The position numbers and the translations under genes were made by a program. DNA of 33,561 nt from a bacterium (GTDB lineage: Bacteria > SM23-31), in contig JANQEH010000195.1 of NCBI GenBank assembly GCA_028278455.1, positions 1 through 33,561 on the forward strand. The letters are read 5' to 3'. Shown here piece by piece: positions 23,223-32,235 of this stretch. The notes below the pieces were generated by a model. It was given only the letters and a program-made list of their open reading frames with translations, made no database searches and was not told the DNA's origin. Every line of letters begins with the position of its first letter. Position 1 is the stretch's first letter.

Positions 23223-24887
23223 ATGAAACCCCCAAAAAAAACTAAGTTTATTTTCGTTACCGGCGGCGTGGTATCCGCTCTTGGAAAGGGGATAGCCGCG
23301 GCTTCTATCGGCCTGATCCTCAAGCAGAGAGGGCTTAAGGTAACGATCCAGAAATTCGATCCATATATAAATGTTGATCCGGGAACAATGAATCCTTATC
23401 AGCACGGTGAAGTCTATGTGACGGATGATGGAGCGGAAACAGATCTGGATCTTGGACATTATGAAAGGTTTATTGATGAGAGTCTCAGCAAGTTAAATTC
23501 AACAACAGCCGGGATGGTCTATTATAATGTGATCACCAAAGAGAGACACGGGGAATATCTCGGAAGCACAGTGCAGGTGATCCCTCATATCACAGACGAG
23601 ATAAAAAAACATATTATTGCTCCTGCCGGTAAACACGATAATATGGATGTAGTGATAACCGAAGTGGGTGGAACGGTCGGAGATATCGAAGGAGGGCCTT
23701 TCCTCGAGGCGATAAGGCAGTTCTGCCTGGAGTGCTCACCCCGTCAATCCCTTATAATACATCTTACTCTCGTGCCGTATATTGAGAATTCCGGTGAGCT
23801 GAAAACGAAACCGACACAGCATTCGGTTATGAGGCTTAGAGAGATCGGTCTTCAGCCTGATATACTTCTATGCCGAACAGACAGACCCCTGGATGAAGAT
23901 ATAAAAAGAAAGATCGGTCTATTCTGTAATGTACCGCCGAGTCACGTTATCGAAGGTAAGAATGTTCAGAATATCTATGAAGTACCCCTCTCATTCGAGC
24001 AGGAAGATCTTGGAGGATTGATCAAAAAGAAACTTAACCTTCGGTGCGGTGAGCCTGAAATGACAGGTTGGGAGAAATTCGTTCAGAAGATATATCATCC
24101 TGATGGTGAGATTACAATCGGGATCTGCGGTAAATATACACAGCTTCCTGACTCTTATAAGAGCATACTTGAAAGCTTTGTTCATGCTGGAGTCGAAAAC
24201 AATGTAAAAGTAAATGTTAAGTGGATTGATTCCGAAGAAGTATATTCAAGAAACGCGGCTAATAAGCTTTCCGGCATCGACGGCCTCCTTGTTCCGGGCG
24301 GATTCGGTGACAGGGGTATCGAGGGAATGATCAACGCGATCCAATATTCGCGTGAGAACAAGATTCCGTATTTCGGGATATGTCTTGGCCTTCAGACAGC
24401 GGTGATCGAGTTTGCGCGCAATGTTTGTAACCTTAAAAAGGCGAACAGCACAGAGTTCGCTCCTAAGGTTAAGCATAATGTTATAGACCTGATGCCTGAA
24501 CAGAGAGGGATTATAGATAAGGGAGCTACAATGAGACTTGGAGAATATCCATGTGTGCTCAAAAAAAATACTCATGCTCATAAGGCTTACAGCGAGATAG
24601 TAATAAAGGAAAGACATCGGCACCGGCTTGAAGTGAATAACGAGTATAAATCTATCTTTGCCGACAATGGTATGAATTTCGTGGGAATGTCTCCGGATGA
24701 AAAACTCGTGGAAATGATCGAGATAAAAGACCACCCATGGTTCCTGGGATGCCAGTTCCATCCGGAATTGAAGTCACGCGCAGTAAGGGCTCATCCGTTG
24801 TTCAGAGATTTTATTAAAGCTGCGAAAAAGTACCATTCAGCCTCAAAAAAGGGTAAAACAGGTCCACAAACAAAGACCGGAAAATAA
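23223..24887 (+). CDS. pyrG: CTP synthase
   Basis: 554 residues. The N-terminal synthetase domain (1-~275) opens with [13 protein letters not shown] (ATP loop) and [13 protein letters not shown]. The C-terminal glutaminase domain (~300-540) has Cys387 in G-I-C-L-G-L-Q, and His513 and Glu515 in F-H-P-E. It makes CTP from UTP, ATP and glutamine. Placement between kdsB and kdsA ties CTP supply to CMP-Kdo formation. The C-terminus ends in a short Lys-rich tail beyond the usual end. Confidence 0.96.
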   Translation: MKPPKKTKFIFVTGGVVSALGKGIAAASIGLILKQRGLKVTIQKFDPYINVDPGTMNPYQHGEVYVTDDGAETDLDLGHYERFIDESLSKLNSTTAGMVYYNVITKERHGEYLGSTVQVIPHITDEIKKHIIAPAGKHDNMDVVITEVGGTVGDIEGGPFLEAIRQFCLECSPRQSLIIHLTLVPYIENSGELKTKPTQHSVMRLREIGLQPDILLCRTDRPLDEDIKRKIGLFCNVPPSHVIEGKNVQNIYEVPLSFEQEDLGGLIKKKLNLRCGEPEMTGWEKFVQKIYHPDGEITIGICGKYTQLPDSYKSILESFVHAGVENNVKVNVKWIDSEEVYSRNAANKLSGIDGLLVPGGFGDRGIEGMINAIQYSRENKIPYFGICLGLQTAVIEFARNVCNLKKANSTEFAPKVKHNVIDLMPEQRGIIDKGATMRLGEYPCVLKKNTHAHKAYSEIVIKERHRHRLEVNNEYKSIFADNGMNFVGMSPDEKLVEMIEIKDHPWFLGCQFHPELKSRAVRAHPLFRDFIKAAKKYHSASKKGKTGPQTKTGK

Positions 24888-24920
24888 GATAAATTTTAGG
24901 ATTAAGAAAGATGGTGCAAG

Positions 24921-25754
24921 ATGAATGAAGTAAAAGTTGGCAATATAAAGATAGGCGCCGGTAATCCGCTGGCTTTAATAGCAGGACCGTGCGTGATAGA
25001 GGGACTCGAGGTTGTTCTTCGGATAGGTGAAAAAATCAAGAAAGTTACTGATAAGCTGGGAATCGGTTTTATTTTTAAATCCTCTTACACAAAAGATAAC
25101 CGTTCTTCTGCGGAATCTTACCAGGGAACCGGACCTGAGAAAGGTATCGAGATCCTTCAAAAGGTAAAGGAGGAGTTCGGATGTCCTGTATTGTCAGATG
25201 TTCACAGTGTCGAGGAGATTAACATTGTTAAAGATGTTGTCGATGTCATCCAGATCCCGGCTTTCATGTCGATGCAGACCAGTCTTACTCTCGCTGCAGG
25301 CGAAACAGGAAATGTTGTCAATGTCAAAAAGGGACAGTTCCTGCATCCCCTGGATATGATCAATGTTGTAAAAAAGCTGGAGCTTACCGGAAATAAGAAT
25401 ATTCTTCTGACCGAAAGAGGATCGACTTTCGGATACAGGACACTCGTCTCCGATATGCGTTCTCTCCCCTGGATGAGATCTCTCGGGTATCCTGTAGTCT
25501 TTGATCCTACTCATACGATCAGGAATTACGGGATATCTTCTGCTGATAAGAAAGGCGGAAATCCTGAGCTGATTGAACCTGTTGCACGGGCTGGTTTAGC
25601 TGCAGGGTGTGACGCTGTGTTTATTGAAACACACGATTGCCTCGACGAAGCAAAATGCGATGCCGCAAGTATGCTTCCCTTTGAAAAATTTGAATCACTA
25701 CTAACTACTCTTATGGAGATCGATAAAATTGTCAGACCACAAATCAATAAGTAA
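24921..25754 (+). CDS. kdsA: 3-deoxy-8-phosphooctulonate (Kdo-8-P) synthase, divergent
   Basis: 277 residues, TIM-barrel DAHP/Kdo8P-synthase family. It condenses PEP with arabinose-5-phosphate. Family signatures seen: A-G-P-C-V-I-E (20-26), K-S-S-Y-T-K-D-N-R-S-S (53-63), K-K-G-Q-F-L (136-141), F-G-Y-R-T-L-V-S-D-M-R (170-180). All four ligands of the metal-dependent class are present: Cys24, His198, Glu236 and Asp247. Odd: the usual Q-I-P-A-F-L-x-R-Q-T-D-L segment reads Q-I-P-A-F-M-S-M-Q-T-S-L (111-122), so the Arg and Asp of RQTD are Met118 and Ser121. The neighbours kdsB, kdsC and kdsD support the KdsA assignment strongly. Its 3' end overlaps the kdsC start by 26 bases. Confidence 0.9.
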   Translation: MNEVKVGNIKIGAGNPLALIAGPCVIEGLEVVLRIGEKIKKVTDKLGIGFIFKSSYTKDNRSSAESYQGTGPEKGIEILQKVKEEFGCPVLSDVHSVEEINIVKDVVDVIQIPAFMSMQTSLTLAAGETGNVVNVKKGQFLHPLDMINVVKKLELTGNKNILLTERGSTFGYRTLVSDMRSLPWMRSLGYPVVFDPTHTIRNYGISSADKKGGNPELIEPVARAGLAAGCDAVFIETHDCLDEAKCDAASMLPFEKFESLLTTLMEIDKIVRPQINK

Positions 25755-26277
25755 CGACCTTAATGACAGAATAAATAAGATAAGAGCTATACTGTTAGAT
25801 GTAGACGGAGTTATGACGAACGGCAGGATCGTACTTGATTTCAAGGGAAGAGAGGTTAAATTTTTTAATGTTCAGGATGGAATGGGTATTTATATTGCCA
25901 GAAAAGCCGGGCTAATCGTCGGGATAATAACCGGCCGGGATTCGGATGTAGTGAGGCATAGGGCACGGGAATTGAATATCGATTTTCTGTCGCAGGGAGC
26001 AAAAAATAAACTGAAACCCCTGGAAGAGTTCAAGAAGAAATTCAATATTGAAGATGAAGAAATTTGCTTTGTAGGAGATGACCTGCTCGATCTCCCGATA
26101 ATGGTACGCTGCGGACTTCCGGTCAGTGTCCGGAACGGCAGGGATGAAATTAAGGAAAACTCGAAATACGTTACCGGGGCAGAGGGTGGTTTCGGGGCAG
26201 TAAGGGAAGCTATTGAACTGATTTTGAAGAGTCAGGGAAAATGGGAGGGCCTGATCCGGAAATATAAGGAGATTTAA
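25729..26277 (+). CDS. kdsC: Kdo-8-phosphate phosphatase
   Basis: 182 residues, HAD-family phosphatase of the KdsC type. Motif I is D-V-D-G-V-M-T (Asp24 nucleophile, Asp26), motif II T-G-R-D (68-71), the conserved Lys is near 94, and motif III is G-D-D-L-L-D (116-121). It removes phosphate from Kdo-8-P. It starts at TTG (25729) inside the kdsA end: no ATG or GTG exists in frame before the catalytic motif, and GGAG lies 10 nt upstream of the TTG. It is translationally linked to kdsA and followed immediately by kdsD. Confidence 0.93.
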   Translation: MSDHKSISNDLNDRINKIRAILLDVDGVMTNGRIVLDFKGREVKFFNVQDGMGIYIARKAGLIVGIITGRDSDVVRHRARELNIDFLSQGAKNKLKPLEEFKKKFNIEDEEICFVGDDLLDLPIMVRCGLPVSVRNGRDEIKENSKYVTGAEGGFGAVREAIELILKSQGKWEGLIRKYKEI

Positions 26278-26278
26278 A

Positions 26279-27259
26279 CTGGTTAAAAATGCCGGAAGTA
26301 ACGAGATAAGTGTCGCCAAAAGAGTACTCGAGATCGAATCTGAAGCGATTTCGGCACTGATTGGCAGACTCGGAAATCAGTTCATAAATGCAGTAGAGCT
26401 GATATATGGATGCACTGGTAGAATTATCGTAACCGGGGTAGGCAAATCCGGAGTGATCGCAAGGAAAATTTCAGCAACATTATGCAGCACAGGAACACCG
26501 GCTGTATTTATGCACGCTTCTGACGGTCTTCATGGAGATATCGGAATGGTTCAGAAAGGTGACGTTATGATCTGGATCTCCAAAAGTGGTAACTCTGATG
26601 AATTCAAGGATACACTTCCTCTTTTTAAAAGGATGGATGTGAAAGTGATCGCTATGGCTGGGGTGATAAACTCTCCCCTTGCTAAAAACAGTGATGTCCT
26701 GCTGGATGTCAGCGTTAGCGAAGAAGCATGTCCGAATGATCTGGCTCCAACCGCAAGCACAACCGCTGCTCTAGCGATGGGTGATGCTCTTGCAATTTCC
26801 GTATTAAAGAAAAGGAAATTCACTAAAGAGGATTTCGCATATCTTCATCCCGGAGGAAGTCTTGGAAAACAGCTTCTTTTGAAGATCGAGGATCTGATGT
26901 ATGCTGACGATGAACTCCCTGTAGTTACTGCAAATGAAACATTCAGAAATATTATCCTTGAAATGAACTCAAAAAGATTCGGCGGAACATGTGTCGTTGA
27001 CGGTAGTAACAGACTAATAGGAATAATAACCGACGGTGACCTTAAGAGACTGCTTGAGAAAACAGCAAATCTGGAGAATCTTACAGCCGAGCAGGCGATG
27101 ACGAAAAATCCCAAAACGGTCTCTCTCGGGTGTCATGCTGCTAAAGCTATGCATATAATGAAAAAGTTTGATATTATGCAGATCGTGGTCGTGGATGACG
27201 AGAAAAGACCTGTCGGTATGGTACATTTACATGACCTGTTGAATGAAGGACTTTTATAA
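26279..27259 (+). CDS. kdsD: D-arabinose-5-phosphate isomerase (KdsD/KpsF type), probable CTG start
   Basis: 326 residues if started at CTG 26279; the family's usual length is about 325. Domains: SIS sugar-isomerase (~40-180) with T-G-V-G-K-S-G (52-58) and H-G-D-I-G-M, then two CBS domains (~200-326). It converts ribulose-5-phosphate to arabinose-5-phosphate, the KdsA substrate. The first in-frame ATG/GTG/TTG is GTG at 26453, which falls inside the substrate-binding G-K-S-G-V motif and would delete 58 conserved-type residues. The upstream frame is open and reads as a normal KdsD N-terminus (V-L-E-I-E-S-E-A-I). AAGGAG (26266-26271) sits exactly 7 nt before the CTG, which itself lies one base after the kdsC stop. 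Confidence 0.9.
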   Translation: MVKNAGSNEISVAKRVLEIESEAISALIGRLGNQFINAVELIYGCTGRIIVTGVGKSGVIARKISATLCSTGTPAVFMHASDGLHGDIGMVQKGDVMIWISKSGNSDEFKDTLPLFKRMDVKVIAMAGVINSPLAKNSDVLLDVSVSEEACPNDLAPTASTTAALAMGDALAISVLKKRKFTKEDFAYLHPGGSLGKQLLLKIEDLMYADDELPVVTANETFRNIILEMNSKRFGGTCVVDGSNRLIGIITDGDLKRLLEKTANLENLTAEQAMTKNPKTVSLGCHAAKAMHIMKKFDIMQIVVVDDEKRPVGMVHLHDLLNEGLL

Positions 27260-27797
27260 TATAACTATATTGCTGTGCATCGCTCAATTTTTAATTCTGG
27301 CTGGATGCACCGATCGAGAGCAAAGCACTGAAGCTGAACAGGGCGATTCTATAGAAAAGCCAATTCAAGAAGTATGGCCGTTTAATCTGAACCTGACAAA
27401 AGACGGCAAGATCAACGCAAAGATTTATTCAGGATACATGGGATATTACGAAAGTACAGGTATAAATGTTCTGACAGATTCTGTACGGGCAGATTTCTTT
27501 AACGAGGACGGTAACCACACTTCCTATCTGACGGCAGACAGCGGTTTTGTAAACGACAGGATCGGTATAACAACTGCGAAAGGTAATGTCATTGTAGTTT
27601 CTGATTCAGGGATGATATTACTGACGGAGGTTTTGCATTACAGTAAAACATCATTGATGATATATACTGAAGAATTTGTTACTATCATTCGTTCTGAGAA
27701 CGATACACTGTACGGAGTCGGATTCGAATCGGACAGTGATTTCAACGTTATTGATATAAAAAAACCTTACGGAACAGCTCACAGGGAAAAGAAGTAG
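27243..27797 (+). CDS. lptC: LPS export protein LptC, lipoprotein form
   Basis: 184 residues. Instead of the single transmembrane helix of E. coli LptC, it has a lipoprotein signal with lipobox L-A-G-C (Cys22). The rest (~50-175) is the beta-jellyroll of the LptC family: repeated strands such as R-A-D-F-F-N-E-D-G, Y-L-T-A-D-S-G and A-K-G-N-V-I-V-V-S-D-S-G. LptC carries LPS from the LptBFG transporter to LptA. It overlaps kdsD by 17 bases and abuts the lptA-like gene, so context is decisive. Thr follows the lipid cysteine, so no Asp-type inner-membrane retention signal is seen. Confidence 0.82.
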   Translation: MKDFYNITILLCIAQFLILAGCTDREQSTEAEQGDSIEKPIQEVWPFNLNLTKDGKINAKIYSGYMGYYESTGINVLTDSVRADFFNEDGNHTSYLTADSGFVNDRIGITTAKGNVIVVSDSGMILLTEVLHYSKTSLMIYTEEFVTIIRSENDTLYGVGFESDSDFNVIDIKKPYGTAHREKK

Positions 27798-28976
27798 ATG
27801 ATCAGGCTGTTATCAAAATATGCATTTATACTTTTAATAGTATGCTTTTACACGTCATATGGGATCTGCCAGGACGTAATCAAGCTGATCAGTTCAGAGA
27901 GTATGAACCTGCAGAGAACCCCTCAGGGAATGATAACTATCGTTAAGGGGCCGGTGCATTATTATTTACCCGATGAAGATCTGAATATATATTGTGATGA
28001 GACAGAGGTGCACGAGAGTAAAAACCTTTATATCCTGAAAGGGAATGTTTTGATAGAGGATCCCGATAAAACTCTCCAATCGAATCTTATTGAGTATTCT
28101 GAATTGACTAAGATCGCATACAGCCCGGGAGCATTTGTGCTTAGAGATTCAGCTGGTGAGCTGAGTGCGGATAAAGGTGAGTTCGATTATGAAAAAAATA
28201 TTCTTCGGGCTAATGGTAATGTAGAGTATCTTAGCGAATCAAAAACACTTGATGCAGACAGTATTATCTATCATCAGGAAGAAGAAATGGCTTTTGCCTT
28301 CGGATCGATAAGACTCTCGGAATTCGAACAGAATGCTGTCGGTTACGGCGAATTTGCCGAGGTGTACCTTGATAGGGATAACGGCAGGCTGCATGGTGAT
28401 CCAAGAATAGCGATTGCAGATACTGCTGATACCGATTCACTGTATATATTCGGCGAATACCTTGAATATTTCGGAGGAGACAGTTCAAAATTCATTGTAA
28501 CCAATAATGGCAGGTTCATAAAAGGCGAAATCGAAGCGGTCTGCGACAGCGCTCTCTATGAAGACCGGAATGAAATGATCTATCTGAGGAAAAATCCCAG
28601 AATACTTTACAGAATGAACAGGGTTGTGGGGGAGGAGATCGATCTATACCTCAAAGAACGTGAGATTGACAGGGTACTTGTCAGTAAAAATGCAGTGGCA
28701 TATTCACCTTCGGATACTACCGGGATTATCAAAAAAGACAATGAATTAAAAGGAAATACGATCACTTTGTATTTTATAGACAAAATAGTTAATAAAGTTG
28801 TTGCTTCACAGAATGCCGAAAGCCTATATTATATAGTGCAGGATGGAGTTCTTTCAGGAAAACATCTTGTAACCGGTGAACAGATAATTTTCAATTTTGT
28901 TGATGGAGAATTCAACAGTATAGTTGCTGAGAATGGTGTTAGCGGCAGATACCGTACCAGTGGTAAAATTAAATAG
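27798..28976 (+). CDS. LptA/OstA-like periplasmic LPS transport protein, extended
   Basis: 392 residues, about twice E. coli LptA. Signal peptide 1-24 (cleavage near GICQ). The mature protein consists of repeating OstA-type beta-jellyroll strands, for example L-N-I-Y-C-D-E-T-E-V, Y-I-L-K-G-N-V-L-I-E-D, L-S-A-D-K-G-E-F and L-R-A-N-G-N-V-E-Y. The pattern continues to the C-terminus, suggesting more than one jellyroll or fused modules. No LptD barrel is present. It starts at the base after the lptC stop. Likely role: periplasmic bridge carrying LPS to the outer membrane. Long OstA-like proteins of this sort occur in FCB-group bacteria. Confidence 0.8.
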   Translation: MIRLLSKYAFILLIVCFYTSYGICQDVIKLISSESMNLQRTPQGMITIVKGPVHYYLPDEDLNIYCDETEVHESKNLYILKGNVLIEDPDKTLQSNLIEYSELTKIAYSPGAFVLRDSAGELSADKGEFDYEKNILRANGNVEYLSESKTLDADSIIYHQEEEMAFAFGSIRLSEFEQNAVGYGEFAEVYLDRDNGRLHGDPRIAIADTADTDSLYIFGEYLEYFGGDSSKFIVTNNGRFIKGEIEAVCDSALYEDRNEMIYLRKNPRILYRMNRVVGEEIDLYLKEREIDRVLVSKNAVAYSPSDTTGIIKKDNELKGNTITLYFIDKIVNKVVASQNAESLYYIVQDGVLSGKHLVTGEQIIFNFVDGEFNSIVAENGVSGRYRTSGKIK

Positions 28977-28991
28977 CGGCGGTCAATATCG

Positions 28992-29732
28992 ATGGAGAAC
29001 TCCAAAGCATTATTGAAGTCTCATGATCTTGTCAAAATATACGGCAAAAGAAAAGTCGTTGATAGAGCATCTATAGAGATCAAACAGGGTGAAATAGTCG
29101 GACTACTTGGTCCGAACGGCGCCGGTAAAACAACTACCTTTTACATGATCACCGGAATGGTGAAGCCTTCGGGAGGAGAAGTATACCTGAATGATGAGAA
29201 GATCACAGGTTTTCCCATGTATAAAAGATCGCGTATGGGTATAGGTTACCTTTCACAAGAGCCGTCGATATTCAGGAACCTGACCGTTGAAGAAAATATA
29301 ATGGCAATTCTACAGACTCTCCCGATCAGCAGAAAGGACAGGAAAGAACAAATTGAAGTGCTGCTTGATGAGCTTGGAATAAAAAGGCTAAGAAAAAGTA
29401 AGGCTTTTACCCTTTCCGGTGGAGAGAGAAGAAAGGTTGAGATCACAAGGGCACTTGTGACTAAACCGAACTTCATACTTCTGGATGAACCGTTCGCAGG
29501 AGTTGATCCGATCGCAGTTGAGGAGATCCAGAGGATCGTTTACGATCTTAAAAGAAGGAATATTGGAGTATTGATAACAGATCACAACGTACACGAAACA
29601 TTATCAATAACAGACAGGGCATATTTATTATTTGAAGGCACAATATTGAAAGAAGGTACAGCAGAATTTTTAGCAAGCGATGAAGAAGCACGAAATCTGT
29701 ACCTCGGCGATAAATTTAAATTGGACCGGTAA
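28992..29732 (+). CDS. lptB: LPS export ABC transporter ATPase LptB
   Basis: 246 residues. ABC ATPase with Walker A G-P-N-G-A-G-K-T-T (40-48), Q-loop Gln89, signature L-S-G-G-E (141-145), Walker B F-I-L-L-D-E (Glu166) and switch His198 (T-D-H-N-V). The R-R-K-V-E and D-P-I-A-V-E-E-I-Q wording is typical of LptB. It powers LPS extraction by LptFG at the inner membrane; lptF and lptG are not in the window. It lies between lptA-like and rpoN, an arrangement also known in proteobacteria (lptB-rpoN). Confidence 0.95.
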   Translation: MENSKALLKSHDLVKIYGKRKVVDRASIEIKQGEIVGLLGPNGAGKTTTFYMITGMVKPSGGEVYLNDEKITGFPMYKRSRMGIGYLSQEPSIFRNLTVEENIMAILQTLPISRKDRKEQIEVLLDELGIKRLRKSKAFTLSGGERRKVEITRALVTKPNFILLDEPFAGVDPIAVEEIQRIVYDLKRRNIGVLITDHNVHETLSITDRAYLLFEGTILKEGTAEFLASDEEARNLYLGDKFKLDR

Positions 29733-29738
29733 TCACAG

Positions 29739-31184
29739 ATGGTAAGGTTAGAACAGAGACTCTCATTACAGCAGAAACTATCCCCTCAGCAAGTGCTGTT
29801 CTCTACACTATTACAGATGCCTATTATGGCTCTGGAACAGAGGATCAAAACCGAATTAGAACAGAATCCGCTTCTTGATGAGGTTATGGATACTGATATA
29901 GAAATGGAAGAGAGGGAAGAATTAGCTGAGCCCGCTCAAGATGAGAGCAATGAAGATGAAGAGCAGGAGGAAGCACCGGAACCCGATAAAGATGAAGAAT
30001 TCGATATCGAGGATTTTATAAATGATGATGAAGGGTATGAATATAAAACGGTTTACCGCGGTGACGATGAAGAAGATTACCGACCGGATCCTGCCCCCGT
30101 TTCACTTGCAGAATATCTGCTGTCGCAATTCCATTTCCTGCAATTATCAAACGAAGAAAATGAGATAGGTGAATATATTATCTGGAATATAAATGAAGAT
30201 GGATACCTGTCAATCAGTGTGGATGATGTTGCGCGGAATATGTCTACCCCACCGGATAAAGTTATCACTCCTGAAAAAGTAGAGAAAGTACTCGCCTGGA
30301 TCCAAACCCTGGAACCTCCGGGAATCGGCGCAAGAAACCTGCAGGAATGCCTGTTGGTCCAGTTAAGAGAAAAAGACGGAAAAAACCGGATACCGATCGA
30401 GATACTGACAAAATATTATGATGACTTCAAGAATAAAAGATTCGAAAAGCTTGTCAAAAATCTTGGTGTCTCGACTGAAGAAGTGAAAGGCGCTATTGAA
30501 GAGATAAGCAAGTTAAATCCCAAACCGGGTGAAGGATATATAAATACTAATGAAAATTATGTTGTTCCTGATATACTGGTTGAAAAGATAGGTAATGAGC
30601 TGATAGTCAGTATTAATGAAGGCAACGTTCCGCAGCTCCGTATAAATAATGCATACCGGAGAATGCTCACCGATGGAAGCAATATCAGTGACGATACGAA
30701 GAAATATATCCACCATAGGATCGAGAGTGCAAGATGGCTGATAAACTCGATCCAACAGCGTAAAACAACAATGATTAAGGTGATGAAGGAGATCATTTCA
30801 AGGCAGACAGAGTTTTTTGATAAAGGTGAGAAATTCCTTAGACCAATGATCCTCAAGGATATAGCTGAAGCTATAGGAATGGATATATCGACAATCAGCA
30901 GGGTGACAAATGGTAAATATGCCCAGACAGATTACGGGGTCTTTGAACTTAAATATTTCTTTACAGACAGGATGAAGACTGAAAATGGCGATGAGATCTC
31001 CACAATGCGCATCAAAAATCAGATCAAGGAGATCATAGAGACCGAAGATCCGAAAAAACCATTAAATGACGGCCAACTGGCTAAGATAATAACAGATAAC
31101 GGGATCCCTATCGCGAGGAGAACAGTAGCAAAATACCGAGAGCAGATGATGATCCCGGTTGCAAGGCTTCGGCGAAAGATCTGA
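29739..31184 (+). CDS. rpoN: RNA polymerase sigma-54 factor
   Basis: 481 residues, begun 6 bases after lptB. Region I (1-~48) is Gln/Leu-rich (L-S-L-Q-Q-K-L-S-P-Q-Q), the activator-interaction segment. Region II (~48-125) is a highly acidic linker. The core-binding domain follows (~130-320), then a helix-turn-helix (~375-400, I-A-E-A-I-G-M-D-I-S-T-I-S-R) and the diagnostic RpoN box A-R-R-T-V-A-K-Y-R (459-467). It directs polymerase to -24/-12 promoters needing ATP-dependent activators. No such activator is encoded in this window. Confidence 0.96.
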   Translation: MVRLEQRLSLQQKLSPQQVLFSTLLQMPIMALEQRIKTELEQNPLLDEVMDTDIEMEEREELAEPAQDESNEDEEQEEAPEPDKDEEFDIEDFINDDEGYEYKTVYRGDDEEDYRPDPAPVSLAEYLLSQFHFLQLSNEENEIGEYIIWNINEDGYLSISVDDVARNMSTPPDKVITPEKVEKVLAWIQTLEPPGIGARNLQECLLVQLREKDGKNRIPIEILTKYYDDFKNKRFEKLVKNLGVSTEEVKGAIEEISKLNPKPGEGYINTNENYVVPDILVEKIGNELIVSINEGNVPQLRINNAYRRMLTDGSNISDDTKKYIHHRIESARWLINSIQQRKTTMIKVMKEIISRQTEFFDKGEKFLRPMILKDIAEAIGMDISTISRVTNGKYAQTDYGVFELKYFFTDRMKTENGDEISTMRIKNQIKEIIETEDPKKPLNDGQLAKIITDNGIPIARRTVAKYREQMMIPVARLRRKI

Positions 31185-31246
31185 TCCTGAATACAATTTC
31201 CATAATAAAAATTCCCTTAATAAAATAAAAAACGGGCGGTGATTCT

Positions 31247-32233
31247 ATGCAGCAAGGATCAAGATTTCCTGAGGGAGAATTTAATTTTCCCGATATCAAT
31301 TTCCAGAAGATCAATTCGCGTACAGTTTTGATCGGACTAGTGGCTCTTGCAGTTATCTGGCTGCTGACGGGTATTTATTTCGTCGGTCCCCAGGAAGCAG
31401 GTGTAGTAAGGAGGTTTGGTGAATTTGTCCGGCAGACAGAACCGGGTGCTCATTACCATCTGCCGTACCCAATTGAGACTCTTGTCAAACCCAAGGTGAA
31501 GGAACTGAAAAGAATCGAGGTTGGCTTCAGAACAATAAGACAAACACCACCACAGCAATATCGTGATATTCCGGAGCAGTCAGAGATGCTGACCGGTGAT
31601 GAAAATATCGTTAATCTCGATTTCATTGTTCAATACCGTATAGTAGATGCAGCAAAATATCTCTTCAACGTCAAAAATCAGCCTGAAACTGTAATGAAGG
31701 CTTCGGAGGCCGCGATCAGATATGTGGTTGGAAAGAACAGTATCGATGAAGTGTTGACCGAGAACAAAACTAAGATCCAGAATGATACACAGGAAACCCT
31801 GCAGCTGATACTTGACAGGTATAATTCGGGCATCTCGGTCAATACTGTAAAACTTCAGGATGTTCAGCCTCCTGAAGAGGTAGCGGATGCATTCAAGGAT
31901 GTAGCCAGCGCAATACAGGACAAAGACAGGCTGATCAACCAGGCAGAAGGATATAAGAATGATATAATTCCAAAGGCAAGAGGTGAAGCTGCAAAATTGA
32001 TCAAAGAAGCAGAAGCTTATAAGGAAGAGAGGATCAAAAGAGCAGAAGGTGATGTCGCAAGGTTTATATCTATTCTTACCGAATATAACAAAGCCAAGAC
32101 AGTGACCAAACAAAGACTCTATATTGAAGCAATGGAGGCAATACTCCCCGGAATAGAGAAATTCATAATCGATAGTGACGGAAGCGGAGGACTTTTTAAT
32201 GTCCTCCAGCTTAAGAAAGAAGGGGGGAAATAA
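31247..32233 (+). CDS. hflK: HflK, membrane SPFH-domain subunit of the FtsH-modulating complex
   Basis: 328 residues; GGGCGG upstream. A short cytoplasmic N-terminus, one transmembrane helix (~28-48), then an SPFH/band-7 domain starting F-V-G-P-Q-E-A-G-V-V-R-R-F-G, and a long charged coiled coil (~220-285, A-E-G-Y-K and K-R-A-E-G-D). It pairs with HflC in a large ring around the FtsH protease and limits its activity. hflC begins 2 bases later. Compared with E. coli HflK it lacks the long Gly-rich N-terminal tail. Confidence 0.93.
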   Translation: MQQGSRFPEGEFNFPDINFQKINSRTVLIGLVALAVIWLLTGIYFVGPQEAGVVRRFGEFVRQTEPGAHYHLPYPIETLVKPKVKELKRIEVGFRTIRQTPPQQYRDIPEQSEMLTGDENIVNLDFIVQYRIVDAAKYLFNVKNQPETVMKASEAAIRYVVGKNSIDEVLTENKTKIQNDTQETLQLILDRYNSGISVNTVKLQDVQPPEEVADAFKDVASAIQDKDRLINQAEGYKNDIIPKARGEAAKLIKEAEAYKEERIKRAEGDVARFISILTEYNKAKTVTKQRLYIEAMEAILPGIEKFIIDSDGSGGLFNVLQLKKEGGK

Positions 32234-32235
32234 TC

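Noticed and set aside
24246-24761. 171-codon minus-strand ORF inside pyrG
   Set aside because: Lies within the conserved glutaminase domain of pyrG on the other strand; no independent support.
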